A stretch of DNA of 57,500 bases. It comes from Dyadobacter chenhuakuii (GTDB lineage: Bacteria; Bacteroidota; Bacteroidia; Cytophagales; Spirosomataceae). Shown here piece by piece: positions 1-8,550 of the stretch. The notes under the pieces are model-generated. The model saw only the letters and a list, made by a program, of their open reading frames with translations. It was not told where the DNA came from and did no database searches. The stretch is from the NCBI RefSeq assembly GCF_023821985.2, contig NZ_CP098805.1, forward strand, positions 4,460,001-4,517,500, given 5' to 3'. The position numbers and the translations under genes are program-made. How positions within the stretch are numbered: the stretch's first letter is position 1; every line of letters begins with the position of its first letter.

Positions 1-1112
1 AAATTACGAGAAGCGAAATTGAAACCATCATTCATAAGGCTTATGATTTCGAGGCGCCGGTTCGGCAGATCAATGAGCAGGACTATGTTTTGGAGCTTTT
101 TCACGGGCCTTCTATGGCGTTTAAAGACTTCGGAGCACGGTTTATGGCGGCAATCATGTCCCATTATTTGCTGCGGTCCAAAAAGCAAATAAACATTCTG
201 GTTGCTACTTCGGGAGACACGGGCGGTGCGGTTGCTCAGGGTTTTTATAAAATTCCGGGCATTTCCGTTACAATTCTTTATCCGAGCGGTAAAGTGAGCG
301 ACATTCAGGAAAAACAGCTTACCACATTAGGCCACAATGTAACGGCGATTGAAATCGACGGCACATTTGATGATTGTCAGAAACTGGTTAAAGAAGCTTT
401 CCTGGATCCGGAGCTAAATGCTAAATTTAATCTGGCATCTGCCAATTCCATCAACATTGCGCGCCTTATCCCCCAGTCCTTTTATTATTTCTCAGCTTAT
501 GCACAGTTGAAAAAGCTGGGTAAGCCTGTGGTTTTCTCTGTGCCAAGCGGAAACTTTGGAAATTTGAGTGCCGGGCTCCTGGCTTACAAAATGGGCTTGC
601 CGGTCGAACATTTTATTGCGGCCACCAATCTTAATAATGCAGTGCCGCGTTATCTGGAGAGCGGAGCATACGAACCGAGAGCGTCCATCGAAACAGTGTC
701 CAATGCCATGGACGTCGGTAACCCTAGCAACTTTGTGAGACTGCAAAGATTTTTTGAAGATGACTGGACATTGGTAACTAAAAAAATTACCGGATTTTAT
801 TTTGACGATGAGCAGACTAAAACTGCCATGCGTGAAGTTTTTGAAAAATCAGAATATGTCATGTGTCCGCACACCGCGGTTGCTTACAAAGGTCTTCAAG
901 AATATCGGAAGCTGAACACTTCAGATTTTACCGGCGTTTTTCTTTCAACAGCTCATCCGGCCAAATTTATCGACCTGGTGGAAGAAACTTTGGAAAAATC
1001 TATTGAAATTCCGGAAAGGCTCGAATCATTGCTTTCCATTGAAAAAGTGGCTACGAAAATGGAAGCATCGTTTTCAGACTTCAAAAACTTATTAATGAGC
1101 ACATTAAGTTGA
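1..1112 (+). CDS. thrC: Threonine synthase, 3' part (5' end outside window)
   Basis: Threonine synthase converts O-phospho-L-homoserine to L-threonine with pyridoxal phosphate in the cytoplasm. The reading frame is open from base 3 (codons ITRSEIETIIHKAYDF) and runs to TGA at 1110-1112, so about 370 C-terminal residues are present and roughly 60-80 N-terminal residues lie outside. The motif FHGPSMAFKDFGARF carries the PLP-binding lysine; ATSGDTGGAVAQGF and SVPSGNFGN are the phosphate and cofactor loops typical of this fold-type II enzyme. The first in-window start-like codon (TTG at 90) falls inside the conserved core and is not the real start. A strong hairpin terminator follows at 1183-1230. 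The gene is transcribed toward the putative origin at 3.05-3.49 kb. Family assignment is secure. Confidence 0.96.
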   Translation, partial: ITRSEIETIIHKAYDFEAPVRQINEQDYVLELFHGPSMAFKDFGARFMAAIMSHYLLRSKKQINILVATSGDTGGAVAQGFYKIPGISVTILYPSGKVSDIQEKQLTTLGHNVTAIEIDGTFDDCQKLVKEAFLDPELNAKFNLASANSINIARLIPQSFYYFSAYAQLKKLGKPVVFSVPSGNFGNLSAGLLAYKMGLPVEHFIAATNLNNAVPRYLESGAYEPRASIETVSNAMDVGNPSNFVRLQRFFEDDWTLVTKKITGFYFDDEQTKTAMREVFEKSEYVMCPHTAVAYKGLQEYRKLNTSDFTGVFLSTAHPAKFIDLVEETLEKSIEIPERLESLLSIEKVATKMEASFSDFKNLLMSTLS

Positions 1113-1182
1113 AAATTTCTTTAAATCAACCGCGTGACATTTGAATATAGGCATTCAATCGCATCTGAGTCCGCATATACTG

Positions 1183-1230
1183 AAACCAAAAGAGGCAGAA
1201 ATCATGACGATTCTGCCTCTTTTGGTTTTT
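1183..1230 (+). terminator. Rho-independent terminator of thrC
   Basis: An 18-bp perfect stem (1183-1200 with 1211-1228), 10-nt loop and a T-rich 3' end. It sits between the convergent thrC and TPR genes. The A-rich left side gives some termination potential on the minus strand too, but the U-tract is better on plus. Confidence 0.9.
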
Positions 1231-1242
1231 GCCCAAGTATTT

Positions 1243-3051
1243 TTAATTTATCACATCTCCTCTTAAAACTCGGAAACGTTTTCTTGACTCGGCGACAAAA
1301 ATGCTTCCCGGATATTTTTCCATCAATTCCTGATAGAGCTTCATGGCGAGATCCTTGTCTTTTAATTTTTCCTGATAAAGTTTTGCGGATGCAAACAATG
1401 CATCGTCGCCATAAATGTCGTGGCCATATTTTGTCGTCAGCACTTTCAGATTTTCCATCGCCTGCTGGTTGCTGTCGAGTTTCATATATGTTTCCGCGGT
1501 GAGCCATAGGATCTCATCTGCCAGGCTATGATTTTGATATTTGGTATAAAGCTGTTTCAATGTGTCGAGCGCTTCGAACTTTTTATTTTGGAACAACAGC
1601 AGCTCCACAGACGAATATTGCTTCATCGCCGCTTCCGTGCTATCCAGGCCGGTATTATCCATAATAAGCAGCGACAGTTCATTGGCATCATTCGCAATTT
1701 CCCGGGAAGTGGCTTTTTTCAAAATGTCCAGCACGGCTTTGGCCAGCTCAAACTCTCCCTTATAATAATGCAGCTTCGCATTTCTCAACTTCGCTTCATA
1801 ACCTAACAAGTCATCCTTCTGCGATTTCTCAACTTGTGAGTACACCAATGTCGCCTCCCAGGGTTCGCCTTGCAACAGGTAAATATCGCCGAGGTCAAGC
1901 TTGCATTTGTCTACAAAATTTTTCTCGGTTTTGCCTGCATCTATAGCTGTGTTGAGGATTTCAATTGCCTTTTTGAAATCATCCATATAAAAGGCATTCA
2001 GGATCGCCATATTCCGAAGCGCCTCTACGGTCCGTACATTCACCCCGAGTTCATCCACCAATTGCTGATACTGTCCAAGGAGCTTTTGCACCTCGCTGCG
2101 CTTGATCGGATACGTATTTTTGACCTGCTCCTCGCGCGCAAAAATAGCCATTCTGCGGGCAACCGGATAAAGTTGACCTTTGGGATATTCCTTTACCAAA
2201 TGGTCGAAGATGGTGCCGGCATTATTATAATCAACATTCTGAAGAGCCAGCATACCCAGGTTGTATAGCCTTGACCCATTATGTTTAAATCGTTTGTCAA
2301 GCGAGCGCTCTTGTATGAATGCTTTGTAAAAATCCTTCTTCTGGATCTGATACCAGATGAGTAATTCATTATAAAAACCTTCGGCAGGGAATTTCTGGAT
2401 TTTATCATATAGCACCTTTTCCAATAATGCCTGCTCCTTTTCATCTTTCGTAAAGTCCTGCAGCATGTTTTGGACAACCTCTATATTCTGGTAACGCATG
2501 CCGTAAGACAAGAGCTCATCAATCATCTGTTCCGGTGCATTGAGGTCGCGGTAAACACTGGCTAGTTCCAGCTGAAAAATGTCAGTTCGCTTCGCAGCTT
2601 CCCTGGCTTCTATCAATATTTGCTTCGCATATTCAGGTTTATTCATAGCCCTGAACTCTTCCGACAAATCGCGTTTAAGCTCAATCCTGGTGCCGGATGC
2701 AGCAATGCTCTGCTCAACTCTTTTTGCAGCTTCCTGGGCCTTCCCCTGGCCTTCCAGCATGACACTCCAATATAACTGATACCAGCTCGCATTAGGCGCA
2801 TCATTTTTGGTCTGTTTTTTGAAAAACTGCTCGCCGTCGCCCCAGGCCTTTGTCTTGATAATGCAGTTCGTGTAATTCTTCAGTGCATTCTTTTCAAATG
2901 TTGTTTTCAAAAAGCTCGTATAGTAAGTCAGCGCTTTCGGACAATCATTATTTTTAAAATACTCCTCAGCCATCTCTTTCTCCGACTGCCCCACCGCGGC
3001 CGCCCCGGAAAGAAGTAATCCCATCAATACCCAACTCGAAACCTTTTTCAT
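1243..3051 (-). CDS. Exported tetratricopeptide-repeat protein
   Basis: A 602-residue protein if started at the ATG at 3051. An in-frame ATG at 3087 adds 12 residues (MIITKEKFFLSI) in front of an otherwise clean signal peptide (MKKVSSWVLMGLLLSGAAAVGQS), so 3051 is preferred. The mature part is alpha-helical with degenerate TPR-like repeats throughout (for example around NDCPKALTYYTSFL, and near the C-terminus LYQEKLKDKDLAMKLYQELM followed by YPGSIFVAESRKRFR). This C-terminal pattern resembles YbgF/BamD-type periplasmic TPR proteins, so a scaffold role at the cell envelope is likely, but no specific function can be read. It is a single gene whose start faces the DnaA-box-rich gap. It is transcribed toward thrC and separated from it by a shared hairpin. 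Confidence 0.85.
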   Translation of the reverse strand: MKKVSSWVLMGLLLSGAAAVGQSEKEMAEEYFKNNDCPKALTYYTSFLKTTFEKNALKNYTNCIIKTKAWGDGEQFFKKQTKNDAPNASWYQLYWSVMLEGQGKAQEAAKRVEQSIAASGTRIELKRDLSEEFRAMNKPEYAKQILIEAREAAKRTDIFQLELASVYRDLNAPEQMIDELLSYGMRYQNIEVVQNMLQDFTKDEKEQALLEKVLYDKIQKFPAEGFYNELLIWYQIQKKDFYKAFIQERSLDKRFKHNGSRLYNLGMLALQNVDYNNAGTIFDHLVKEYPKGQLYPVARRMAIFAREEQVKNTYPIKRSEVQKLLGQYQQLVDELGVNVRTVEALRNMAILNAFYMDDFKKAIEILNTAIDAGKTEKNFVDKCKLDLGDIYLLQGEPWEATLVYSQVEKSQKDDLLGYEAKLRNAKLHYYKGEFELAKAVLDILKKATSREIANDANELSLLIMDNTGLDSTEAAMKQYSSVELLLFQNKKFEALDTLKQLYTKYQNHSLADEILWLTAETYMKLDSNQQAMENLKVLTTKYGHDIYGDDALFASAKLYQEKLKDKDLAMKLYQELMEKYPGSIFVAESRKRFRVLRGDVIN

Positions 3052-3490
3052 AATAGATAAAAAAAATTTTTCTTTAGTTATTATCACTTACTATGTCTGT
3101 GGATAAGGGGATAATTGGTTTATCCACTGCAGATTAACATAGTTATCCACAGATTGTGAATAACTATAGGGGTTTATCCACTTAAGCTTTTAGAATTACC
3201 AACATTTAACTTGCTGAATTACAAGTTATGAATTTATCTGTTCACACTTCAGTGTTGGTAACGTAGCGGTCGGAGTGTTTTGTCTTATCCACATTAACTA
3301 AAGTGTATCAACGCGGTGTTAACTTCATTTTAGATTACATTTACCCACACAAGTAGGCAGATCGATTTTTTATCCACAGTTATTAACGCTTATCCACACA
3401 ATTGTTAACAATTTCAACCCATTTACCAACAAAATTTACGGGTTATTCACATAGTTATCCACACTTAGTGTATAAGAAATTGAGAAAATT
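3052..3490. other. oriC: Candidate chromosomal replication origin (oriC), DnaA-box cluster
   Basis: This gene-free 439-bp stretch is AT-rich and holds eleven DnaA-box-like 9-mers. Six are exact TTATCCACA: 3098-3106 (-), 3143-3151, 3285-3293, 3370-3378, 3390-3398 and 3455-3463 (+). Two are TTATTCACA: 3155-3163 (-) and 3443-3451 (+). Three have one mismatch: 3120-3128 and 3174-3182 (TTATCCACT) and 3341-3349 (TTACCCACA). By chance one would expect well under 0.01 exact copies in a stretch this size. Boxes fall into a left group (3098-3182) and a right group (3341-3463) with one between. The flank 3052-3091 is about 85% A+T, and 3184-3243 is about 73% A+T; either could be the unwinding element. 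mnmG and a parS-like site lie within 5 kb, as is common around bacterial origins. dnaA itself is not in the window. Confidence 0.8.
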
Positions 3491-5098
3491 TCACTTTGGT
3501 AGCGTCGCATTGATGTCATTTAATTCAAAATTAGCCTTCAAAAGAATTTTATCGGGGAGATAGTAGATGGTTTCGGGCTGCTTGTCCTTATCGAGCTCTC
3601 CTGTGTCCCAGCGCCGGTTGCGGTTGGCATCCAGCGTCACCCGAATGTAGTATTTGCCCTGCGGGATGTTAATGAAAGTGTATGGCGTTGTGTACTGCGT
3701 CTCTATCAGTTTATATTGCTCGTCGACGAGCTCAATAATGTAGCGCATGGCCGTGTCTGCATTGACAATGGCCCCTCTTATCTGCCCATAATTTTCTTCC
3801 TTTAAAACCGGATGCTTAATAAGCGTTTTGGGCAATGTGTCGCCTTCAACACTTAGCATACTGCCCTTTGGGAAGTCCCATTTGATGGTGTCTTTTGCGA
3901 ATGATTTTGCGTCGATGGTTAATGTGGTACGCGTCGGATCCCAGCGATATTTGAATGCGCTGAGCGGCTCGTGCGTAAGGCTGTCCGTAATAAGTGTAAT
4001 GTTCTTATCATCCAGGAACTGGATGGGCTTATTGAGATTAAGGGTGTAAGTAAATGTGTTGGTAAGCGCCTTATTTCCTTCCGGTTTTGTCGTCATATTC
4101 AATGGATCCCGCTGCCGCTCCTTCCCTCTTTGTGCTTGAAATGCGATCTTTTGTTCAAAATCAGTCACTGTTCCGAGTGAGTCTGTAACGGTCAGCTTTA
4201 CTAATGTAGAATCCGGATGCGGCTGCACATTGAAAAACTTTAATGCTGCTCCATTTTCGAGCATATAGGGCAAAGTGTCGTTGTTCATAAATTTCACATC
4301 CACTTTTTCAATTGACTTACTGAAAACAACTGCATAATTATTAACACGGGGAATGGTCCGCTGGATCTTAAGCACAGTGTTATCAGAGAGGAACATATCG
4401 ATATGATAGGAAGCAGAATCCGATCCGGCGGTTACCGGTTTGCTTAAAAACCCCATGCGCTCGTCTTTTGCGTTGTAGAGCATGTTGCGGTTTTTGTCGT
4501 CGATCGCGATCATTTTGTAATCTCTTGTCTGAATATTCTCAATGGAAAAGATGCCGCTGCTGTCTGTTCGGGAGAAGTAATAAGGTTTTTGTTTAGCGAT
4601 GTTAAGCGTGTCGCTGAGGTTATAAAGACCTACCAGGGCGTCAAAAATGGGCTTGTTGGTCTTTATATCTTTCAATGTCCCGTAAACCCGTCCGGAATCG
4701 AGCGTGTTGCCTGTGCTAAATACGAGTTTCAAGTTTTTTGCCGGATTTTTTTCTGCAAAATCCCTTATTGCATCCCCAAAATTCAATGTATAGGTGGTGC
4801 TGTCTTTGAATTCATTTTTAAAACTCAATGAAACAGACATGCCATTCTGCTTATATGAATATGGGTTATCAGCTTCGGGCGTGATGACCAGTTTCTGATT
4901 AATGTTATCTACGACCACATATTCATCAAAGAAAACCTCTACTTTCTTCCCCTTAAAATTCAGCGTTTTGTTCGGCGGATTGCTTTCCAGTAGCGTAGGC
5001 GGAATGGAATCTTTTTTACCGCCCGTTGGCGAAACCTGCTGGGCACAGCGACCGAAAATAACGAGGCAAATGATAGCAATGGCAATGGTTCTGATCAT
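3491..5098 (-). CDS. Ig-like (Big_5-type) domain lipoprotein
   Basis: A 535-residue exported protein. The N-terminus MIRTIAIAIICLVIFGRC is hydrophobic with Cys18 as the probable lipidation site, although Arg at -1 makes the lipobox imperfect. It is followed by SPTGGKKDSIPPTLLESNPP, the recognisable opening of the Bacteroidota Ig-like family in which a bacterial Ig domain follows a CxxxxPTGG signature. The rest is beta-rich with several Ig/CnaB-like segments, for example GRVYGTLKDIKTNKPIFDAL (a carboxypeptidase-regulatory-like strand pattern) and a C-terminal domain with GKYYIRVTLDANRNRRWDTG. This is a surface or periplasmic structural protein of unknown partner. It is transcribed after the methyltransferase gene but separated from it by a hairpin terminator, so probably independently. 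Confidence 0.8.
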   Translation of the reverse strand: MIRTIAIAIICLVIFGRCAQQVSPTGGKKDSIPPTLLESNPPNKTLNFKGKKVEVFFDEYVVVDNINQKLVITPEADNPYSYKQNGMSVSLSFKNEFKDSTTYTLNFGDAIRDFAEKNPAKNLKLVFSTGNTLDSGRVYGTLKDIKTNKPIFDALVGLYNLSDTLNIAKQKPYYFSRTDSSGIFSIENIQTRDYKMIAIDDKNRNMLYNAKDERMGFLSKPVTAGSDSASYHIDMFLSDNTVLKIQRTIPRVNNYAVVFSKSIEKVDVKFMNNDTLPYMLENGAALKFFNVQPHPDSTLVKLTVTDSLGTVTDFEQKIAFQAQRGKERQRDPLNMTTKPEGNKALTNTFTYTLNLNKPIQFLDDKNITLITDSLTHEPLSAFKYRWDPTRTTLTIDAKSFAKDTIKWDFPKGSMLSVEGDTLPKTLIKHPVLKEENYGQIRGAIVNADTAMRYIIELVDEQYKLIETQYTTPYTFINIPQGKYYIRVTLDANRNRRWDTGELDKDKQPETIYYLPDKILLKANFELNDINATLPK

Positions 5099-5113
5099 TG
5101 ATTTTGGAAAGTT

Positions 5114-5150
5114 AAAAGGCCCGCAATACAGATAACGCGTATTGAGGGCC
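5114..5150 (-). terminator. Hairpin terminator after the mnmG-methyltransferase pair
   Basis: Twelve-nt arms 5118-5129 and 5139-5150 pair with one internal mismatch around a 9-nt loop. Read on the minus strand, the hairpin is followed by TTTTAACTTT, a short broken U-tract. It lies between the methyltransferase stop (5177) and the lipoprotein start (5098). Confidence 0.65.
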
Positions 5151-5176
5151 CAGTCGGATTTTGTCAGGATTACTGA

Positions 5177-6082
5177 TTATTTTTTTGAAACAATGTATAT
5201 AAGGCTCGATGTATTGAGATGGTCTTTGTCTTTCGCCCGCCCTTTCAAATTGGATAAAAGTCCCGTTTTTACACTATCAAGATAGTTAATGCTTCCACCG
5301 CTGTATTTCGAGCTCAACATTCCAACATAAAACGAATCAAACCACATTGGCAGAATGCTTTTGACCTCCAAATTATGCTTTTGAAGAAGCGTTTTCATTG
5401 TGCCTTTGGTGAAATGATACAAATGTCTCGGAACGTCATAGGCAGCCCAAAAACGACCGTATTTTACAGCATCAAATGATTGCGGATTAGGAACGGCGAT
5501 GAGGATCTTGCCATTTGGTTTTAAATGCTTATACAGCCAGTCAATGGTTTCATTCAGTAGATGAACATGTTCCAGGACGTGCCACATTGTAATGACGTCG
5601 AATGTTTTTGTATCGAGTTCATCGGCGTAAATGGTTTCAAAGATTGAAGCCCCTGCCCGCTTCTGCGCCAATGTTCTTGCACCCGGATCCGGTTCTGTTC
5701 CCGAAATCTGCCAGCCGTCTTTTGAAGCAGCAGTCAGAAAAACACCCGTACCGCAACCCACGTCCAATATGCTTCCTTTCGATCCGGAAAGGCTATTGAT
5801 CAGCTCCACTTTTTGTTTGATCGTGCGGTTTCTTACGGCTGTATAGGCCTTCGAAATCAGATTCGTTTTCTTTTCATCGTGGTGCGAAATGTAATCGTCG
5901 GACTGATAATAGGCCCCTATCTCTGCTTCCGAAGGCCTCGGATTAGTAAACAGGAAATAACAATTGTTGCATTGCTGGATTGTAAATTCCTTATGCGACA
6001 CAGTGTAATCCTCCACATTCAAATAATTATTGAAGCTGGACTTGTCACATACGGGGCAATTCTGAAGCGTTTCTAATGGCAT
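5177..6082 (-). CDS. Class I SAM-dependent methyltransferase with N-terminal zinc-ribbon-like motif
   Basis: A 301-residue enzyme. Two CxxC pairs at the N-terminus (CPVCDKSSFN and CNNCYFLFTNPRP) probably bind zinc. SAM-binding motif I is ILDVGCGTGVF at about residue 107, and the acidic residue after motif II is in GTEPDPGA. HVLEHVHL and LIAVPN fit the Methyltransf_23/UbiG-like group. The Cx2C...NPRP arrangement is known from methyltransferases acting on sugars or lipids of the cell surface, but the substrate cannot be told here. Its ATG overlaps the stop codon of mnmG in the arrangement TAATG, so the two genes are probably translationally coupled. A hairpin terminator follows. Confidence 0.85.
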   Translation of the reverse strand: MPLETLQNCPVCDKSSFNNYLNVEDYTVSHKEFTIQQCNNCYFLFTNPRPSEAEIGAYYQSDDYISHHDEKKTNLISKAYTAVRNRTIKQKVELINSLSGSKGSILDVGCGTGVFLTAASKDGWQISGTEPDPGARTLAQKRAGASIFETIYADELDTKTFDVITMWHVLEHVHLLNETIDWLYKHLKPNGKILIAVPNPQSFDAVKYGRFWAAYDVPRHLYHFTKGTMKTLLQKHNLEVKSILPMWFDSFYVGMLSSKYSGGSINYLDSVKTGLLSNLKGRAKDKDHLNTSSLIYIVSKK

Positions 6083-7944
6083 TATCGTCCTATGAATAAC
6101 ATTAATACTGAAATGTCGGAAGGGCTCACGCCGCTGATCCTGGAAGCTTGTCCTATTGTAGAAGGACGCGTCCTTTTCAATTTTTCACGTCCCTCAAATG
6201 ATAGGGAAGTAACCACATCATAGTTGAAATTATCAATGATGCTTAAATCTTCCAGACGGTTCATTTTTTCAACCAGCAACATTTCCTTCTCTATATAGCT
6301 GTCATATTTGAGATTTATCTCTGCCTGATGAATGGAATCTTTTCCAAATTTTTCGAGCAAAGTCTCAACAACAGGGCTGGCTTCCGTCAACTGGTCAATC
6401 GAAATCTGCGGTCGTTTTAAAAGTTGTGCAAGTGAAATCTTCTCCCGCAATGGAGCCGTGCCGATGGCGGCAAGCGTTGGATTGATTTCTTCCGGCGTCA
6501 ATTTTGTAGCAGAGAATGCTGCGATGATTTCAGCCACTTCGGCTTTCTTCTTCTCAACATTATCAAGCCTGGTCTGATTCGCCAGTCCTAGCTTAAAACC
6601 TTTTTCAGTAAGGCGAATGTCCGCGTTATCTTGACGCAGCAATGTGCGATACTCAGCACGTGAGGTGAACATCCGGTAAGGTTCCTCCGTCCCTTTGTTT
6701 ATCAAATCATCAATCAAAACACCAATGTAAGCCTCCGATCTTTTCAGCACGAATGGTTCGAGCTCATGCACATTCTGATGCGCATTAATGCCCGCCATCA
6801 ATCCCTGGCAAGCTGCTTCTTCGTAACCCGTCGTCCCGTTGATCTGGCCGGCAAAGAAAAGGTTTTGGATCAAATGTGTTTCCAATGTCGATTTCAATTG
6901 GGTCGGGGGGAAATAATCGTATTCGATCGCGTAACCCGGACGGAACATTTTAGCATTCTCGAAGCCGGGAATTTTCCGGAGTGCTGCATACTGCACGTCT
7001 TCGGGCAGAGAGGTCGAGAAACCATTCACATAAACCTCAACCGTGTCCCACCCTTCCGGCTCCACGAAAATCTGGTGGCGATCCTTATCTGCGAACCGGT
7101 TGATCTTGTCTTCAACAGAAGGACAGTAACGCGGGCCAATTCCCTTAATCCTTCCCGAGAACATGGGTGATTTTTCAAAACCTGTTCTCAGAATTTCATG
7201 CACTTCCGAATTGGTGTAAGTAATCCAGCAGCTGCGTTGCTTAGCAAGCGGCTTGGTGTCCGAGTAAGAGAATTTGGATGGATTTTCGTCTCCGGGTTGC
7301 TCTTCCATTTTTGAATAGTCGAGCGAGCGTCCGTCCACACGTGGAGGCGTTCCGGTTTTCATGCGGCCTGCTTCAAAGCCCAATGTTACCAATTGTTCGG
7401 TGATGCCAGTCGCAGCCTTCTCTCCTGTTCTGCCGCCGCCGAAATTTTTCTCACCAATGTGGATGAGTCCGTTCAGGAATGTGCCGTTGGTAAGCACTAC
7501 GGATTTGGAATGGATCTCAATGCCCAGACTCGTCTTCACGCCGCAAGCCTTTCCATCCTTAATGATGATTTCTTTCGCAGTGTCCTGCCAGAAATCAACA
7601 TTCGGATTTTGCTCCAAAACATTCCGCCATTCCGTGGCAAACATTGCGCGATCGCTCTGGCATCTTGGGCTCCACATGGCAGGGCCTTTTGACAAATTGA
7701 GCATCCGGAACTGTATCATTGTTTTGTCGCTAATGATCCCAGACTGTCCGCCAAGCGCGTCGATCTCACGAACAATCTGCCCTTTCGCCACGCCGCCCAT
7801 AGCAGGGTTGCACGACATTTGGGCAATGGTATGCATATTCATTGTAATCAGCAGGACGGAGGAGCCCATCGTTGCCGCAGCCGCAGCTGCTTCACAACCG
7901 GCATGGCCTGCTCCCACCACGATCACATCATATTCTTGAAACAT
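6082..7944 (-). CDS. mnmG: tRNA uridine-5-carboxymethylaminomethyl modification enzyme MnmG (GidA)
   Basis: A 620-residue FAD protein which, with MnmE, installs the carboxymethylaminomethyl group at U34 of tRNAs. The FAD-binding Rossmann motif VIVVGAGHAGCEAA starts at residue 7. It is followed by the conserved MSCNPAMGGVAKGQ, GTFLNGLIHIG, GRMKTGTPPR and YCPSVEDK segments, and the length matches the family. The start codon at 7944 is unambiguous. The gene is followed by a one-base-overlapping methyltransferase gene. mnmG commonly lies next to the replication origin in other bacteria (E. coli is the classic case); here the DnaA-box cluster is 2.6 kb beyond its 3' end and a parS-like palindrome is 35 bp upstream of its start. 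Confidence 0.98.
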   Translation of the reverse strand: MFQEYDVIVVGAGHAGCEAAAAAATMGSSVLLITMNMHTIAQMSCNPAMGGVAKGQIVREIDALGGQSGIISDKTMIQFRMLNLSKGPAMWSPRCQSDRAMFATEWRNVLEQNPNVDFWQDTAKEIIIKDGKACGVKTSLGIEIHSKSVVLTNGTFLNGLIHIGEKNFGGGRTGEKAATGITEQLVTLGFEAGRMKTGTPPRVDGRSLDYSKMEEQPGDENPSKFSYSDTKPLAKQRSCWITYTNSEVHEILRTGFEKSPMFSGRIKGIGPRYCPSVEDKINRFADKDRHQIFVEPEGWDTVEVYVNGFSTSLPEDVQYAALRKIPGFENAKMFRPGYAIEYDYFPPTQLKSTLETHLIQNLFFAGQINGTTGYEEAACQGLMAGINAHQNVHELEPFVLKRSEAYIGVLIDDLINKGTEEPYRMFTSRAEYRTLLRQDNADIRLTEKGFKLGLANQTRLDNVEKKKAEVAEIIAAFSATKLTPEEINPTLAAIGTAPLREKISLAQLLKRPQISIDQLTEASPVVETLLEKFGKDSIHQAEINLKYDSYIEKEMLLVEKMNRLEDLSIIDNFNYDVVTSLSFEGREKLKRTRPSTIGQASRISGVSPSDISVLMLFIGR

Positions 7945-7978
7945 AATTCTTTTACTTATTAAACCACTTTAATTAAAG

Positions 7979-7994
7979 TGTTCCACGTGGAAAT
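7979..7994. other. parS: Candidate parS site (ParB/Spo0J binding)
   Basis: The 16-mer TGTTCCACGTGGAAAT contains the perfect 12-bp palindrome TTCCACGTGGAA and matches the widely conserved parS consensus TGTTYCACGTGRAACA at 14 of 16 positions (the last two differ). It lies in the short gap between ybeY (stop at 8000) and mnmG (start 7944), about 4.5 kb from the DnaA-box cluster. parS sites typically cluster near oriC. A dozen-base palindrome could instead be an operator for mnmG. CACGTG cores elsewhere in the window lie inside genes and do not extend to this consensus. Confidence 0.7.
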
Positions 7995-7999
7995 GTTAA

Positions 8000-8413
8000 C
8001 TAGAAGAGCAGAAGATACTGATCCTCTTTGGCTCGCATGGCCGATTTCAGCTTTTCGTCCGTATCATCATAACCCATTAAATGCAGCAAACCGTGTATCA
8101 AAACACGCCGCATTTCGGTTTCAAAATCGGCGTGAAACGTTGCTGCATTTTCACGAACCCGATCAACGCTGATATAAATATCTCCCTCAATCACATTGTC
8201 TTCCTCACTATTGTCAAACGTAATAATGTCCGTAAAATAGTCGTGATCAAGATATTGTTTATTGATTTCCAGGAGATAATCGTCGTCGCAAAAAATATAG
8301 TTCAAATCAGCTATCTCATAACCCTCTGATTTTGAGGTGTTTTTGATCCACTTTTTTGTTTTTAACGGGCGTAACAGGTCGAAATCGACGTTTTCGGTGA
8401 AGAAATTAAGCAT
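8000..8413 (-). CDS. ybeY: Endoribonuclease YbeY, 16S rRNA maturation factor
   Basis: A 137-residue zinc-dependent RNase involved in 16S rRNA 3'-end maturation and ribosome quality control. The hallmark HGLLHLMGYDD (H-x3-H-x5-D pattern; the third ligand is the usual His, replaced here by Asp as in other Bacteroidota sequences I recall) lies near residue 110. Upstream are the conserved NKQYLDHDYFTDIITF and EGDIYIS segments. Length is typical. The gene lies between DUF4175 and mnmG on the same strand; a 137-bp gap with a long imperfect hairpin separates it from the upstream DUF4175 gene. Confidence 0.93.
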   Translation of the reverse strand: MLNFFTENVDFDLLRPLKTKKWIKNTSKSEGYEIADLNYIFCDDDYLLEINKQYLDHDYFTDIITFDNSEEDNVIEGDIYISVDRVRENAATFHADFETEMRRVLIHGLLHLMGYDDTDEKLKSAMRAKEDQYLLLF

Positions 8414-8468
8414 ACCAGGCGATAAAATATTACAAACATACTAAACTATCCGGTTAAGATCAGTTTAG

Positions 8469-8523
8469 CCGGTGACCGCGCCTCTAACAACTTGCTTAAA
8501 AAGTGTTAAAACGCGGTCATCGG
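8469..8523. repeat. Long nested inverted repeat between DUF4175 and ybeY genes
   Basis: Outer arms 8469-8480 and 8512-8523 form 12 pairs, one of them a G-T wobble. Inside them a second stem pairs TAACaACTT with AAGTGTTA. No U-tract follows on either strand, so it is not an ordinary terminator. It lies 55 bp upstream of the ybeY start and 28 bp beyond the DUF4175 stop. It may be an intercistronic RNA structure or a protein-binding site. Confidence 0.6.
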
Positions 8524-8550
8524 AATGTTCATAACAAAATACAGTTATAA

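Noticed and set aside
1202..1507. ORF overlapping the C-terminus of the first TPR gene
   Set aside because: It is a shadow frame: rich in Arg/Cys/His without domain pattern, while the 602-residue TPR frame has coherent helices and a signal peptide.
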